A stretch of DNA of 64,000 nt from Tritrichomonas musculus (lineage: Eukaryota > Parabasalia > Tritrichomonadida > Tritrichomonadidae), in contig JAPFFF010000019.1 in NCBI GenBank assembly GCA_039105265.1, positions 620,001 to 684,000 on the forward strand, written 5' to 3'. This document shows, piece after piece, positions 1 to 10,494 of the stretch; positions within the stretch are counted from its first letter, which is position 1, and every line of letters begins with the position of its first letter. Below the pieces are notes generated by a model. It did not search any database and was not told where the DNA came from. It saw nothing but the letters and a program-made list of their open reading frames with translations. The position numbers were made by a program, and so were the translations under genes.

Positions 1-1
1 C

Positions 2-1414
2 ATCCAATTCCTTCCTCTTGATAAATCATTATTTTTTGATTGTTTTTTCAGGCGTTTTTTATTATCAACTTTTAATGCATGGATATCATATAACCCAGGT
101 GTGTCTTCCTCTAAAGTTACTGCTGAAGATCTTGATGCCCTTTTTTCTTTTTTTGTAGATAATCCAGATGGAATAAAATTAGAAGATATCGAAAAAATTT
201 TTTACCAAAATACTTTTTCGATTAACGAACTTTATTCATTTGTTAAAAATTCAAGTGAGCCAAATTTGACTTATTTGCTCTCGCCTAAAGAACTAAAAAT
301 CATTTCTCAGCTTTTTCATCAGGTACCTGAACTATCAAAAGTTATTTTTGATTATGAAAATTTCAAAGATGTCAATTACAACAGCTTTGTAGCTGGATCT
401 TTTGTTGTTTATCATGAAGATAAAAGCAAAAAGGAAGGGGAAAATTTCTATCTCATTTATAATGGTGATGAAAGTGCAGCACGTGCAAAAGAACTTATAG
501 AAGCCGGTGAAAAATCAAAGACATTAGAAAATGAGCGTAATTGGAATACTATCAAGCAAATTTGCATTTTTGACTATAACGTTGATCCTTACAAAACGTT
601 GATGACATGTGAGTTAATTGATGAAAATGATAATATTTATGAAAAAATGGCCAAAAAGAAGGTTTTGAAAAAATCGAGTCCATCTTTGAAACAATATGCG
701 TTAGGGATTCTCCAAAAAATGGTTGTTGATAAGCAAGTTTATTTTGAAACATTTTGGGCCAAGCAAATATTTGCCAAAATGGTAGATAATATGAGGATCA
801 AATTAATACGATATGGAGAAATTATGGAAGAGTTAATTATTCCTAAATTGAAGAATAAAGATGTTTTACTAGATCCAAAAGTATTCCCAACTAACATCAT
901 TCGTACCGAAATGGTGGAAACTGAAGATTGTTCAAAGCAAAGTTTTATTGACTGCCAAAAGAACTTTTTTGAAAGTTTAAAACACTATAGAACTCAAAAT
1001 CCAAAGTTTTCCAGTTTTTTAATGTCAAGAGATTCATTCTTTATGCCTTTAATAATTATCCTAGAAAAAACAGATGAGTTAAGTCTAGGTGATAGATTCT
1101 TTCTGCTTTATAATATATATTCGCAAATAGCAATATTAACTCAACCTATAGGAAGAGAAAAAATTTTTGATGATCCATTAACTTGTTCGAATGCTTTGTT
1201 TGCATATTTACTTGTTAGAGCGGATTTTAGATCTTTTATTAGAACTTATATTAATGTATGCGCTTTTAAAAATAAACATAGAGAAAAGTTCCAGATGTTG
1301 CCCCCTGATATGATAGAGAAGTGGAATTCTATTCAATCTTTTGTAATTTCTGTCATCCAAGATGAAGATTTTGATCCCCAATCAAAGTTGACAATTCTAA
1401 CCTTCAGTAAATGA
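2..1414 (+). CDS. VPS9-domain-like protein, 5' end outside window (partial)
   Basis: The reading frame is open from the window edge with no in-frame ATG near position 100, so the start lies upstream. The visible C-terminal ~470 residues are mostly helical. About 60-125 residues before the end, the segment GDRFFLLYNIYSQI ... DDPLTCSNALFAYLLVRADF ... IRTYINV follows the pattern of the VPS9 domain (L..I....... ADD.LP.L.YV...A......I.YI). That domain is a guanine-nucleotide exchange factor for Rab5-type GTPases on early endosomes. The catalytic Asp-Asp-Pro-like turn is present as FDDP. The N-terminal part resembles no family I recognise. The gene converges with the DOCK gene, with 429 bp between the stops. 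VPS9 membership is inferred from a short pattern; a distant relative or unrelated helical fold is possible. Confidence 0.6.
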   Translation: MQFLPLDKSLFFDCFFRRFLLSTFNAWISYNPGVSSSKVTAEDLDALFSFFVDNPDGIKLEDIEKIFYQNTFSINELYSFVKNSSEPNLTYLLSPKELKIISQLFHQVPELSKVIFDYENFKDVNYNSFVAGSFVVYHEDKSKKEGENFYLIYNGDESAARAKELIEAGEKSKTLENERNWNTIKQICIFDYNVDPYKTLMTCELIDENDNIYEKMAKKKVLKKSSPSLKQYALGILQKMVVDKQVYFETFWAKQIFAKMVDNMRIKLIRYGEIMEELIIPKLKNKDVLLDPKVFPTNIIRTEMVETEDCSKQSFIDCQKNFFESLKHYRTQNPKFSSFLMSRDSFFMPLIIILEKTDELSLGDRFFLLYNIYSQIAILTQPIGREKIFDDPLTCSNALFAYLLVRADFRSFIRTYINVCAFKNKHREKFQMLPPDMIEKWNSIQSFVISVIQDEDFDPQSKLTILTFSK

Positions 1415-1843
1415 TTTGTTTAATTTTATTTTTTTCACTCCTTTCTTTCTTTTGTTGTTCTATGAATAAAAAAAAAAAAAAAAAAAGCTGTAATTGTTGA
1501 TTTTATTAGATTGGTAAAGAGCATGACCATGCACATATACTAGTTTCTTTTTAAAGAATTTGAACTTCATAAATATTAATAATATATCTTGTATTTTCAT
1601 TTATCGAATAATGAATAAATATTTGCTTACATGGTTGAGTTCTGCCTTCATGCAATGCTCACCAAGTCATAATAATTGTGAGGCCAAATGTAATGAAAAA
1701 AATTAAATCTGCAACATCTGTAAAAATAATATAAAAATTAAAAAAAAAAAAAAAAAAAATAGAAAAGAGGATCTATAAAAGTACTTTAAAAAACAATTAC
1801 TTAAAAAAAGAAATAATAGAATATAAGTATTAAAAAAATAAAA
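1415..1843. other. Convergent intergenic spacer with poly(A) tracts
   Basis: This is the 3'-to-3' spacer between the VPS9-like and DOCK genes. It contains two long A runs (about 1468-1486 and 1741-1759) and no convincing ORF or RNA gene. I see nothing else in it. Confidence 0.6.
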
Positions 1844-4800
1844 TTATTGATTTGCAGAAAGTGAAAGTGCATTGTTCAGATCTCTGAATAATTGAGATGT
1901 CATATCAAAATCTTTTTGAAGCAATTTCTGTTTCGCAATTAAAGACAAACCAAGAATTGAATTTTCTAGATTGTCTTTAACTTTAACAAACAACTCTTTC
2001 AAAGCCTCAATCCTTTGACTATCATTCGGGTTGTTTTTAGCATATTCTGTTGAATAGTAATCATTATAGCATATCCAATATGGAGCATTATCTTGCATTA
2101 AAAAAGTCAAAAAAGCGGAATATTTAAGTAAGCTATCGTATGCAATATGCTCCTCTTCTTTGCTCACATGGATATTTTCTTTCTGGTCTTTAGTTGGATC
2201 TTTGTTTGTTTGAATCTGTAGCATCTTAACAATGAATGGCTTGACGCGGTCTTTCTCTTTAGTTAGGTCGTGAATATTACGGCTGAGCAAAAGAGTCGAA
2301 TAAGTAATCGAATCGAGTTTCCTTGTTGTTGAGTTGTGAATTACATCAATTTCAATTCGCCTCTCGATTGAAGGAAAATGTTTATTACCGAGCTTAAGGT
2401 AGTATTGGCAAGCTGAAGATATGTTTGCATGCTCTGTTTCTTGTTCAATAAAGCTTTCACATCTAAAAATGGAAGGTGAACTTCCTCCTGACAAATCCTC
2501 AATATAATTTTGAAGATTGTCTGAAAAATAGAAAGGATCGTTTAATTCTTCTTCAGGAACTGGTATAGCCTTTTGGTAAATGATAAATTGACCATCGTAA
2601 TCCTCCATATAATTTAATTGTGAAGCTAAATCTGATGATTCGATACTTGCTGCACTAACAACTTGTGATGAGAAATTAGTGCTATTTGAATTGCTATTTG
2701 GTTGCTCTTGGTTTGTATTTTCTGTCATTTTAGTAATAAATGATGGAATGATATTCGACAGAGAAGTTTCTATTTTGGCTTCTGGAAACATGTCTCTTAA
2801 TTCCATCTTAAATTTGTTAAGCCCGTCTAGCTTGTAATCTCTTCGGTATATGAATGTTCTGTTTTGATAAAACTTATCGAATTTGGTACCATAGAATGAC
2901 ACACGAAAATAGTTGCTCGGTGGGGTAGCTCTCGTGTTAATTTTCTGAAAAACAGATCTTCGCAAGTTACATACAAGGGGCATCAATTCGATTATTCTAA
3001 ACTTAGAAATGCAGGTATTTTGAAGCTGATCTATGAATTGATTTGCAAGTGACTCATTGTGGCTCTCGATGCAAAGATCGATGATTTTGAGAATGACACA
3101 GATATGAAATTCTCTTCCATTGATCCGGTAGTTTAATGTATCAGTCATATTTTCGTTATTCCAGCCACCAATGCGGTTATAATGAAAAACATTAGAATTA
3201 TTTGATGTATTTGGATTCAATTTAAATTTGACTGTATATGGCTGATTATCCTCAGAAATAACATTTTCTTTTTTAGTGTTTTGTGTTTCGTTCTGGCCAA
3301 TGAATAGTTGGAGTGTTTCTTCCTTCATTTGAATAAGAAACTCATTTGTGCATGGAATTAATTTTAGATAGTTGTTTAATGAGATTACTGCTTCAAGATT
3401 ATTTCCGCAAATTAGATGAAACTTGCAAATGATCTCCAACATTTTCTTTGTGAATTTTTCATTTCCAATTTCAACTGAAGCTTGAATGATGATTCTCATT
3501 GATTCCAAAAATCTGTCTTCATTTGCAATTAGCTCTGATCGTGATGAAAGGTCGTTATTTTGAATAATTCCTAGTTCTTTCTGAAGTATTCTTACTCCAT
3601 TGATTCCTTTGACCAAGTTTGCAAATTTTTCAGCGAAATCTTCAATAATAAATCTAATTTGCTCCTTTGTCAATAATCCCTTCCTGTACTTAGGTGTTGA
3701 TTGGTTCTTTTGTCCATTTTTTGTAGGTATTTTATCTTTAGCAAAAAGGGTTGAAGCCAAATCGACGAATTTATGTTCTTTTGCTATATCATTGAATTCG
3801 TACAACTTTTTGAATTCATTTTTTCTTTCAAAAGCCGTTTCATCTTTTTGAAGGAATCTAGTATTTGCAACTTTATCTTTCTTAACGACATAGTAATCGC
3901 CATCAAGATCATACTTACTTGATGATATATCCCAAAGTGCATTTAATGTCTCTTTTTTGACAATTACTGGATCTTTATTCAATTTTATATCTGCCTTTAA
4001 AATGAGGTAGAAAAGTTCTGCCAAATCTTTTGAAGGGAAGAGGATCATTGAATGAAGAAGAGGTTCAATCATTGGTACAAAAAGTCTTTGATTTAATGGG
4101 AAACTTCTAAAGATGTAAGTCAAAATAGAGAAGTTGTTGTTAAAGTCGTAAATTGACTGTGTAAAGAATGAATCAAAGGGAGACAATTCGGGCTTCTTTG
4201 AAGAGAGCGCAATGTTAAAGACATCCAAGAAAAGCTTGTATTTAATTGTGTATGAATCGGGGACAAAGTGATGATTATTAAATAGTTCAGTAATAGAATC
4301 AAGACGGCATTCAGGGGAAGAAATTATATCCTTTTTAAAGTTGATTTCAAAAATGTCAAAAATTTTGTATTTGAACTTTTTGATAATGTCATCTTTTTGA
4401 TAGAAAAGTACATACATGTATATGAACAAACGTTCGCTATTCTTGAGGACTTCATCATAATCGACTATGAACAAGTTGCTGAGGTACTTCTCGTTGAATG
4501 TAGGTGGTAGTTGTATATCTTTCTTAAGTGGAAAGATTAACTTATTTAAAATTCTGAGTGGAAAAGATTCAGGGAAGTTAAATGCTATAATGAGTAGCAA
4601 ATAATTCAATTGTTTGTCATAACGGTTTGTGTCTATAAATTTTTCTAATAATGGTAGAAATGAAATGACAAATCTTGAATTAGACGAATAAACAAGTCCT
4701 GATAGTATTTTATATACATCATCCATATAATTTGATTTAGTAACAGCCAAATTTAAAACTTTTGTAAACATATCATTTAATCTATTCTTGGATGGATTGT

Positions 4801-7783
4801 TGGCCCAGAATGAATCTTTGGAACTAACTTTAACTAGTAATTTCATTTTGTCCGAAAATAAGGATTCTTTGTCATCTTTTATGTTTGATATAAAACTGCA
4901 GATTACATCAGTTGCAAAACTTTTGTCAAAACAAGAAGGCAAAATGTCAACAATCTTCCAAAAATGGGAAAGAAGAAGTCTTTGGTTCATTAAGATACAA
5001 GCTCCTTCTTGTTGTTCATTATACGGATTTGAAACATCTTTCTTTAGAAGTTGATTTAAAAGATCAAATATTTGCTTCACTTTATCCTTCCTTTCAACGC
5101 TAGGCTTCAATGAATAACTACGAGAAACGAGCTGAAGAAGCAAAGGTAAAGTCTTTATTAAGTCTCGGAATTCATGCTCCAAATTAGATTTATTTTCAGG
5201 ATTAATTTCAGGATTCATTGAAAGTTTATCAATAATTAAAGGAAGTAAGGAATCATCCAAATTTTGAAGATCTGTAAAATATTCAGAATTTTTTGATTGA
5301 TCAAACATCATTTCAAAAAGACAAATCAATGAATCCAATGAGTCATTGTAAAGCATATTTAAAGTAGATAGCATTGATTGAAGTGCGCAAAAAGCTTCGG
5401 ATCCAATGTCACCTTCCATTGATGATATTATTGAGCACAAGTTAAGAAGGATTTTTGATGAATACATTATCCATCGATTAAATCCAGAGAAATTGAAATT
5501 GCTGATCAAGCTTTTAAGCTCATTTGTATAATTATGATAATTAAATAATTTATAAAGATTAATATATTCAGAAATAAAGTTTGTATTTATATGATATGAA
5601 ATGGTTCCAATTGACTTTAAGTTTGGTGCCATTTCAAACAAATGATTTATATTTGGGTAGGTCTTTTTAGATACAGTTTTTCTTTCTCTTGGTCCGCTTT
5701 GAATGAATGTTGATACAATTTCGTCCGATTGAAGTTTTTTAGAACAGCTATAAAGTATGATTTCTCCTTCATTTTGTGGTGTGGCTGATTCTGGCTCATA
5801 AAAAAGTGGAAGAAGACCATAACTTACTATCTGTGGTTTCGCATCTCTAAAGCCAGTGTTGAACTTGAACGCTTCAATAACCAAAAGAAGAGATGATTTT
5901 GGTAAATTAGTTGAATCCAAATTGATTGAAAAGAAGTCAAAAAATTGATCTTCAATTCCTGATTTGGTAACAGGGCAAATCCATGTTTCTGAGTTGTAAA
6001 GGCTTGGATTTTCAAATGATTGGAAACATTTAACATATTTATTTGTTTCCATATCAAGAAGACGAACAAAAATTACCGAATATTTATGATAAAGATCCAA
6101 TTTTAGTTTCTTTAAAAGAATTTTAAATATGGGTTTGCTTTCATTTTGACCTGTAAATGAAGTAAGGTAATCTGGTGATATAATTGTGCCTTTCTTTAGT
6201 TGGTCTTCAGAGAAAATGTCATTCAATGTGCCTAAATTAGGTGTGATTTTAAAATTAAAATCAAGAGGATATCTGGTCATTTTGAAATTCAATTTGCTTA
6301 ATGAATCTGCAACTAAAAACGATTGGCTTTCGGGTTTCGAGATATTAAATGATAAATTTGGAATAGAACAAGAAGGTGAAATTGTGATCGAATTTGTTCG
6401 TGAATGATTAACTAAATTGTCACGAGCTGATGATGGTGGCGAGAAACCTGTTGGGGTGATTTTTTGTGTATCTAAAAGTATGGGTGGAATTGTTCCTTTT
6501 AATAATGTTTTTCGCACTGTATAACGACGATTATCGCGAAGTGTAAAAGGAGGGTGATTGTTTTCGTTCTCATCAATATCATTTTCATAATTCTGGTATT
6601 CATACTCATCGTTTTCGTAGAAATTACTCTTTTCTTCCAGAGATGAATCTTTACTATTAGAATTGGTGTTAAATTGAAAAAGTGAAAGGTGAGTAGAAAT
6701 TGTTTCAGGAAGCATTAAAATGTTGTACTTTCCTCTTTTCATGGTGAAAGATTTGGCTTCCACAATAAATGGTGTGCCAATGGAATCGTTGTTTAGTTCT
6801 GGTAGTTTAATTAAAACGCAAGATAAGCATTTTCTTATTGTATATACTCCATCATTTATAGAAATACTGTCAACATTATCAGTATCGCTTGGCTTTGAAG
6901 TATTGTTTTTAGTTTCAAGATCATTTGTTTCAAAAGTATAAATAATAAGGTAAAGAGAATTTGACATATATTTCTTTTCAAGATTCTCATAAAACAAGTC
7001 ATCGGTAAATATGACTTTATTAACTTGTTTTTGATCAATGTTAAGCGTTGTCGGTTTAGATAAAAATGATTTATTAATTGCGTCATAAAGGTAAAGTCTG
7101 CAAGAAATAGGTTTAGAGAGTTCTTTAATTTTTAAATGAATATGAAGAATTAGAGGTTGATCAATAGATTTTGTGGGAGGTTGAATTGAACTTGTATTTA
7201 AGTAATTTGGATCATTTTTTCTACCCCATGTAGACATTGTTGGTGTAGTTGAATGAAGAGAGCGTTGTTTTTTTGATAAACCTAAAGCTTCACGAAGATT
7301 ATCAATAATAAATCCAAGAGAGGAGTGTGCCAAAATAGCGCTATTTCCAATGCGATTGTTGCATAACTCGATTTGCGATGTAACATCTGAAATAAGATTT
7401 AACATTTTTAAATAAGTGGATGGATTATCAAAACTAAAAAATGATGTGTATGATGATATAGGATTATTATATAAATTGGACGAAATTGAACTTAGTTTAA
7501 CGAATGCGTATCGTATTGTCATTTGTGCTTCATAAATAAGAAGATCTGATTTTTGAGAAAGAAAAGATGATATTGATGCATTATTTTGTTCAATAAAAGA
7601 AACGCATTCATATGGAAAAATTCCAACTTTGTGAGTAAATATGTTTCTTCCAAGAAGCCAATCTTCATTTCCTTCGTTTACTAGAATATGATCACCAGTT
7701 ACTAAAGATAGTTGGTTTTTTTCGTTTGCAATAAATGAGTGAATAGCAATAGCAAAACCATTCTTCTTTTTCCATTTATTCAT
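1844..7783 (-). CDS. DOCK-family guanine-nucleotide exchange factor (SH3, DHR-1, DHR-2)
   Basis: The product has 1979 residues. Residues ~9-66 form an SH3 domain (AIAIHSF ... L.L..GD.I.V......WL.GRN......GIFP..CV). A C2-like DHR-1 region sits around residues 590-760. The C-terminal third carries a DHR-2 domain, recognised at ~1625-1670 by RVSFYGTKFDKFYQNRTFIY followed by RRDYKL and FPEAKI, the family signature. The SH3-first layout matches DOCK-A/B (Dock180/ELMO) members. These activate Rac or Cdc42 at the plasma membrane to drive actin remodelling, phagocytosis and motility. Length is typical for the family. The gene is intronless and the start is the first Met, directly before the SH3 domain. 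It is divergent from the Hop-like gene across a foldback repeat. Which GTPase it acts on cannot be read from the sequence. Confidence 0.9.
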   Translation of the reverse strand: MNKWKKKNGFAIAIHSFIANEKNQLSLVTGDHILVNEGNEDWLLGRNIFTHKVGIFPYECVSFIEQNNASISSFLSQKSDLLIYEAQMTIRYAFVKLSSISSNLYNNPISSYTSFFSFDNPSTYLKMLNLISDVTSQIELCNNRIGNSAILAHSSLGFIIDNLREALGLSKKQRSLHSTTPTMSTWGRKNDPNYLNTSSIQPPTKSIDQPLILHIHLKIKELSKPISCRLYLYDAINKSFLSKPTTLNIDQKQVNKVIFTDDLFYENLEKKYMSNSLYLIIYTFETNDLETKNNTSKPSDTDNVDSISINDGVYTIRKCLSCVLIKLPELNNDSIGTPFIVEAKSFTMKRGKYNILMLPETISTHLSLFQFNTNSNSKDSSLEEKSNFYENDEYEYQNYENDIDENENNHPPFTLRDNRRYTVRKTLLKGTIPPILLDTQKITPTGFSPPSSARDNLVNHSRTNSITISPSCSIPNLSFNISKPESQSFLVADSLSKLNFKMTRYPLDFNFKITPNLGTLNDIFSEDQLKKGTIISPDYLTSFTGQNESKPIFKILLKKLKLDLYHKYSVIFVRLLDMETNKYVKCFQSFENPSLYNSETWICPVTKSGIEDQFFDFFSINLDSTNLPKSSLLLVIEAFKFNTGFRDAKPQIVSYGLLPLFYEPESATPQNEGEIILYSCSKKLQSDEIVSTFIQSGPRERKTVSKKTYPNINHLFEMAPNLKSIGTISYHINTNFISEYINLYKLFNYHNYTNELKSLISNFNFSGFNRWIMYSSKILLNLCSIISSMEGDIGSEAFCALQSMLSTLNMLYNDSLDSLICLFEMMFDQSKNSEYFTDLQNLDDSLLPLIIDKLSMNPEINPENKSNLEHEFRDLIKTLPLLLQLVSRSYSLKPSVERKDKVKQIFDLLNQLLKKDVSNPYNEQQEGACILMNQRLLLSHFWKIVDILPSCFDKSFATDVICSFISNIKDDKESLFSDKMKLLVKVSSKDSFWANNPSKNRLNDMFTKVLNLAVTKSNYMDDVYKILSGLVYSSNSRFVISFLPLLEKFIDTNRYDKQLNYLLLIIAFNFPESFPLRILNKLIFPLKKDIQLPPTFNEKYLSNLFIVDYDEVLKNSERLFIYMYVLFYQKDDIIKKFKYKIFDIFEINFKKDIISSPECRLDSITELFNNHHFVPDSYTIKYKLFLDVFNIALSSKKPELSPFDSFFTQSIYDFNNNFSILTYIFRSFPLNQRLFVPMIEPLLHSMILFPSKDLAELFYLILKADIKLNKDPVIVKKETLNALWDISSSKYDLDGDYYVVKKDKVANTRFLQKDETAFERKNEFKKLYEFNDIAKEHKFVDLASTLFAKDKIPTKNGQKNQSTPKYRKGLLTKEQIRFIIEDFAEKFANLVKGINGVRILQKELGIIQNNDLSSRSELIANEDRFLESMRIIIQASVEIGNEKFTKKMLEIICKFHLICGNNLEAVISLNNYLKLIPCTNEFLIQMKEETLQLFIGQNETQNTKKENVISEDNQPYTVKFKLNPNTSNNSNVFHYNRIGGWNNENMTDTLNYRINGREFHICVILKIIDLCIESHNESLANQFIDQLQNTCISKFRIIELMPLVCNLRRSVFQKINTRATPPSNYFRVSFYGTKFDKFYQNRTFIYRRDYKLDGLNKFKMELRDMFPEAKIETSLSNIIPSFITKMTENTNQEQPNSNSNSTNFSSQVVSAASIESSDLASQLNYMEDYDGQFIIYQKAIPVPEEELNDPFYFSDNLQNYIEDLSGGSSPSIFRCESFIEQETEHANISSACQYYLKLGNKHFPSIERRIEIDVIHNSTTRKLDSITYSTLLLSRNIHDLTKEKDRVKPFIVKMLQIQTNKDPTKDQKENIHVSKEEEHIAYDSLLKYSAFLTFLMQDNAPYWICYNDYYSTEYAKNNPNDSQRIEALKELFVKVKDNLENSILGLSLIAKQKLLQKDFDMTSQLFRDLNNALSLSANQ

Positions 7784-7882
7784 TTCATTTAAAAATCAAG
7801 TTATAAGATTTATTTGAACAATTATCCCCAGAAAAAAAATCTGTATTTAAAATAATAAAAGGGTTCTATACTCAAAATTTTT

Positions 7883-8174
7883 CAAGAGAGATTGTGCCTC
7901 AGCTTTTTGAGAGAACTATTTGAAAGAAAAAATTGGAGAAAAATGGAGAATAATATTTTGAGAATATTTATGTAAATAAAAAAATTGATGCATCTTTTTA
8001 TATTTTTACATAATTTTTACCGAGACTTACATCAAAAGGAAGGATCGGTAAAAATTATGTAACATAAAAAGATGCATTTTTTTTAACATGAATAGTCACA
8101 GTAAATTATTTCAACATTTTCTTCTTATTTTTTTCTATTAGTTCTCTCAAAAAGCTGAGACACAATCTCTCTTG
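7883..8174. repeat. 292-bp foldback (MITE-like) inverted-repeat element
   Basis: The outer arms are 36 bp (7883-7918 and 8139-8174). They match as inverted repeats at 35 of 36 positions and begin CAAGAGAGATTG. A second, inner pair lies at 7989-8023 and 8045-8076 (tgcatctttttat ... ttttaccga). The whole unit can fold into a long hairpin. It lies in the divergent spacer between the DOCK and Hop-like starts, and each outer arm carries CTTTTTGAGAG. I see no clear target-site duplication. It could be a non-autonomous transposon or a host inverted repeat. Confidence 0.75.
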
Positions 8175-8503
8175 CAATATCTCTTACAATAATATAAATG
8201 GATAAATTCATATTTAAAGGAATTAAAATTGGAAAAGCTGTGATGTTTTTCATGTAGAATTGATCAATTCTGTTGGATTGAATCTAAGATATAGCATAAG
8301 GCATGCTGGGCTGTATTTATAAAATATTTTATAAATATTGCTAAGCTATAATTTAACTATTATTCAATAAATACAAATGCATTCGCCATATGTAGTTTCT
8401 GTTAAATTGTTTATTCCCAAAAAGGTAGAAATTGTTTTTTTATTATGTTCGTTATAAAATTTATAAAGCTTTATAAATTTCAATCTTTTTCAATATTGAA
8501 CAA

Positions 8504-9151
8504 ATGTCAACTCAACAAGAAGATGGAGTCACCAAATTATTTGGGAAAACAGCTCTTGATAAACTTCGTTCCACTCCAAATTTTGCTCCATTTTTCAAAG
8601 ATCCCGATTTTATTTCAATGTGTAATGTTATTGCAGACAACCCCCAAGATATTGTTAAATTTGAAAATGATCCAAAGATGAAAACATTAATTGCTGCCCT
8701 TCCAACGATGCTTTCTTTGTTTCCAAAAGATGACGACAATCAACCACCACCACCACCTTTAAGTGATGATGCTGAAGTGGAGCGTATATCAGGAAACGAA
8801 TGCTTCCGATCACAAGATTATTCTGGCGCTTTGAGGCACTATAACAGAGCAATTGAAATTGATCCAAAAAACATTGTTTATTACACAAATAAAGCTACTA
8901 CGCTCTTGAAACTCAAAAGGTATGAAGATGCTTTTGAAGCATCCCTTTTAGGTATAGAAGCAGGTTCAGCTAATAATGCAACAAAAGAACAATTAGCGAA
9001 AGCTTATGTTAAGTTAAGTGATGCGGCGCAAGGGTGTGGCAAAGATAAAGGTGCATTAACCGCGCTCCAAGAATCTTTGAATATTAAAGAAGATCCAGTT
9101 GTTCGTAAAATGTATAATGACTTAAAGAAAAAAGTCGATTCTCAGAAATGA
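8504..9151 (+). CDS. Minimal Hop/STI1-like Hsp90 co-chaperone (DP domain plus one TPR domain)
   Basis: The product has 215 residues. Residues ~15-72 are an STI1/DP domain (LDKLRSTPNFAPFFKDPDF ... FENDPKM). After a short acidic and proline-rich linker (QPPPPPL at ~80), residues ~90-210 form three TPR motifs. These align with TPR2A of Hop: GNECF..QDY..AL.HY..AIEIDP.N..YYTN.AT, then the LAKAYVKLSDA helix. TPR2A binds the C-terminal MEEVD peptide of Hsp90. The carboxylate-clamp Asn residues (GN98EC and YTN) are present. Full Hop is ~540-580 residues with TPR1-DP1-TPR2A-TPR2B-DP2, so this protein keeps only a DP-TPR2A equivalent. The first Met lies just before the DP domain. It probably acts in the cytosol; whether it can bridge Hsp70 and Hsp90 is doubtful because TPR1 and TPR2B are missing. 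Confidence 0.82.
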   Translation: MSTQQEDGVTKLFGKTALDKLRSTPNFAPFFKDPDFISMCNVIADNPQDIVKFENDPKMKTLIAALPTMLSLFPKDDDNQPPPPPLSDDAEVERISGNECFRSQDYSGALRHYNRAIEIDPKNIVYYTNKATTLLKLKRYEDAFEASLLGIEAGSANNATKEQLAKAYVKLSDAAQGCGKDKGALTALQESLNIKEDPVVRKMYNDLKKKVDSQK

Positions 9152-9615
9152 AAAGATGTATATTACTACTAAATATTAGTGTATATTAAATAAACGCTTT
9201 TGAAAAGATCTATATTACTACAAATATATTATATTGTATTGCATTGAAGTCTCAAAAAGATTTTTAGTATATAACTTATTAGTTTAAGAAAGGTGAATTG
9301 GAATAATGATTTCTTGAAATCAATTCTATAGCATTGTTTTAAATATATTAGACCATAAAAAAAAGCACCTTTATTCAAACTCTAATTTTGGTAAAGATTT
9401 TAATTATACGTAATTATATATTGTAACATATATAGCTTTATCATGATATCTGATGAAAGGATGTAATTTCAAAAAATGAAGATAGATTTATTTAAAATAA
9501 AAAAAGAAAAAAGAAAAGTTTAGGAAATAGCAAATAGTACATGGTACAAATATATTTATAAAAGGAAAAAAAACAATAATTCTATTAATAATTCTATAAA
9601 AGAAAATATAGACGC
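9152..9615. other. Convergent AT-rich spacer
   Basis: This 464-bp stretch lies between the stops of the Hop-like and MINDY-like genes. It is AT-rich with short A runs. I see no ORF, RNA or repeat worth naming. Confidence 0.5.
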
Positions 9616-10494
9616 TTAAAATATAGTGCAATCATTATTCTTGGCATGTTGCTTTTTGTGTTTAATTTCAGTTTTCATTTCTGGTGAACTTGAAGTGTTA
9701 TAACTTTTTTGTTTTTGTTTTGATTTGTCTTTTGTAGAATTAGAATCCCATGGTTGGCAAAAAGTTATATTAAAGTTTTCATCATAGTATTGGAATTCAC
9801 CATTTGCTGAAGGAAGTGAATGCCAAGCACAATTTTTTCCACCTAAACCGCGGCAAGTTATTAAACTGTAAACATGATTTAAATATTTATAAATGCATGC
9901 AAAATGTGAATTTCGGAAAAATATTTGAACCTCGCCTTCTTTTATTTGAGACTCTATGTCTTCAATTCCTGAAGTAGTGACTTGTTTTCTAAGTTTTGAG
10001 TTCCAAGCACGAAGTGCTTTTAACTCATCTGAGCAAGGTTTTTCTGATTGTAAATCAATAAGTCTAACAATCATTGAGTCGTAATTGTATTTTGAAATAA
10101 TATCATAATTTTTTTGTTTTTTCGATGGTGTCATTGCATGAACCAATTGAATATTTAATTTTTGAAGAAAATCTGGGTAATCTTGAAAATCAGTGCAAGA
10201 ACTAAATGATGGATTAACATAATAGCCGTTGACTAATTTATTTAGTCCATGAACATCAGAATTGCAACTTTTAATTATTTCAATGATTGATGATGATGGA
10301 TAAATTCCACTATCAATTGAAACCCTTCCTTGAATAGCAAGTGAATTAAAAATAGCAATTAACATGCATGGTCCATCACGATGTTGAAGTAAAATATTTA
10401 CTTTTCTTCCGAGGGGTGGGAAGTAGATAGTCTTAGTTTGAAAGACAAATGACTTTTTCTTGACCTCCATCAAGAAATGAAGTGAAAATATCAT
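9616..10494 (-). CDS. MINDY-family deubiquitinase
   Basis: The product has 292 residues. The segment QHRDGPCMLIAIFNSLAIQG (from residue 37) matches the MINDY catalytic motif QNENGPCPLLAI.N.L..., with Q37 as oxyanion residue and C43 as nucleophile. FFRNSHFACIYKY at ~192-204 supplies the catalytic His (H197). YYVNPSFSSCTDF matches the family's DVN..F.....F segment. MINDY enzymes trim K48-linked polyubiquitin chains in the cytosol. At 292 residues this is close to a bare catalytic domain, without the C-terminal ubiquitin-binding tail of human MINDY1. The tail here is Lys/Ser/Gln-rich and low complexity. A second in-frame Met at 10470 (MEVKKK) may be the true start, since MIFSLHFL is only a short hydrophobic lead. 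A CTTTTTGATAA motif lies ~125 nt upstream. Confidence 0.85.
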   Translation of the reverse strand: MIFSLHFLMEVKKKSFVFQTKTIYFPPLGRKVNILLQHRDGPCMLIAIFNSLAIQGRVSIDSGIYPSSSIIEIIKSCNSDVHGLNKLVNGYYVNPSFSSCTDFQDYPDFLQKLNIQLVHAMTPSKKQKNYDIISKYNYDSMIVRLIDLQSEKPCSDELKALRAWNSKLRKQVTTSGIEDIESQIKEGEVQIFFRNSHFACIYKYLNHVYSLITCRGLGGKNCAWHSLPSANGEFQYYDENFNITFCQPWDSNSTKDKSKQKQKSYNTSSSPEMKTEIKHKKQHAKNNDCTIF

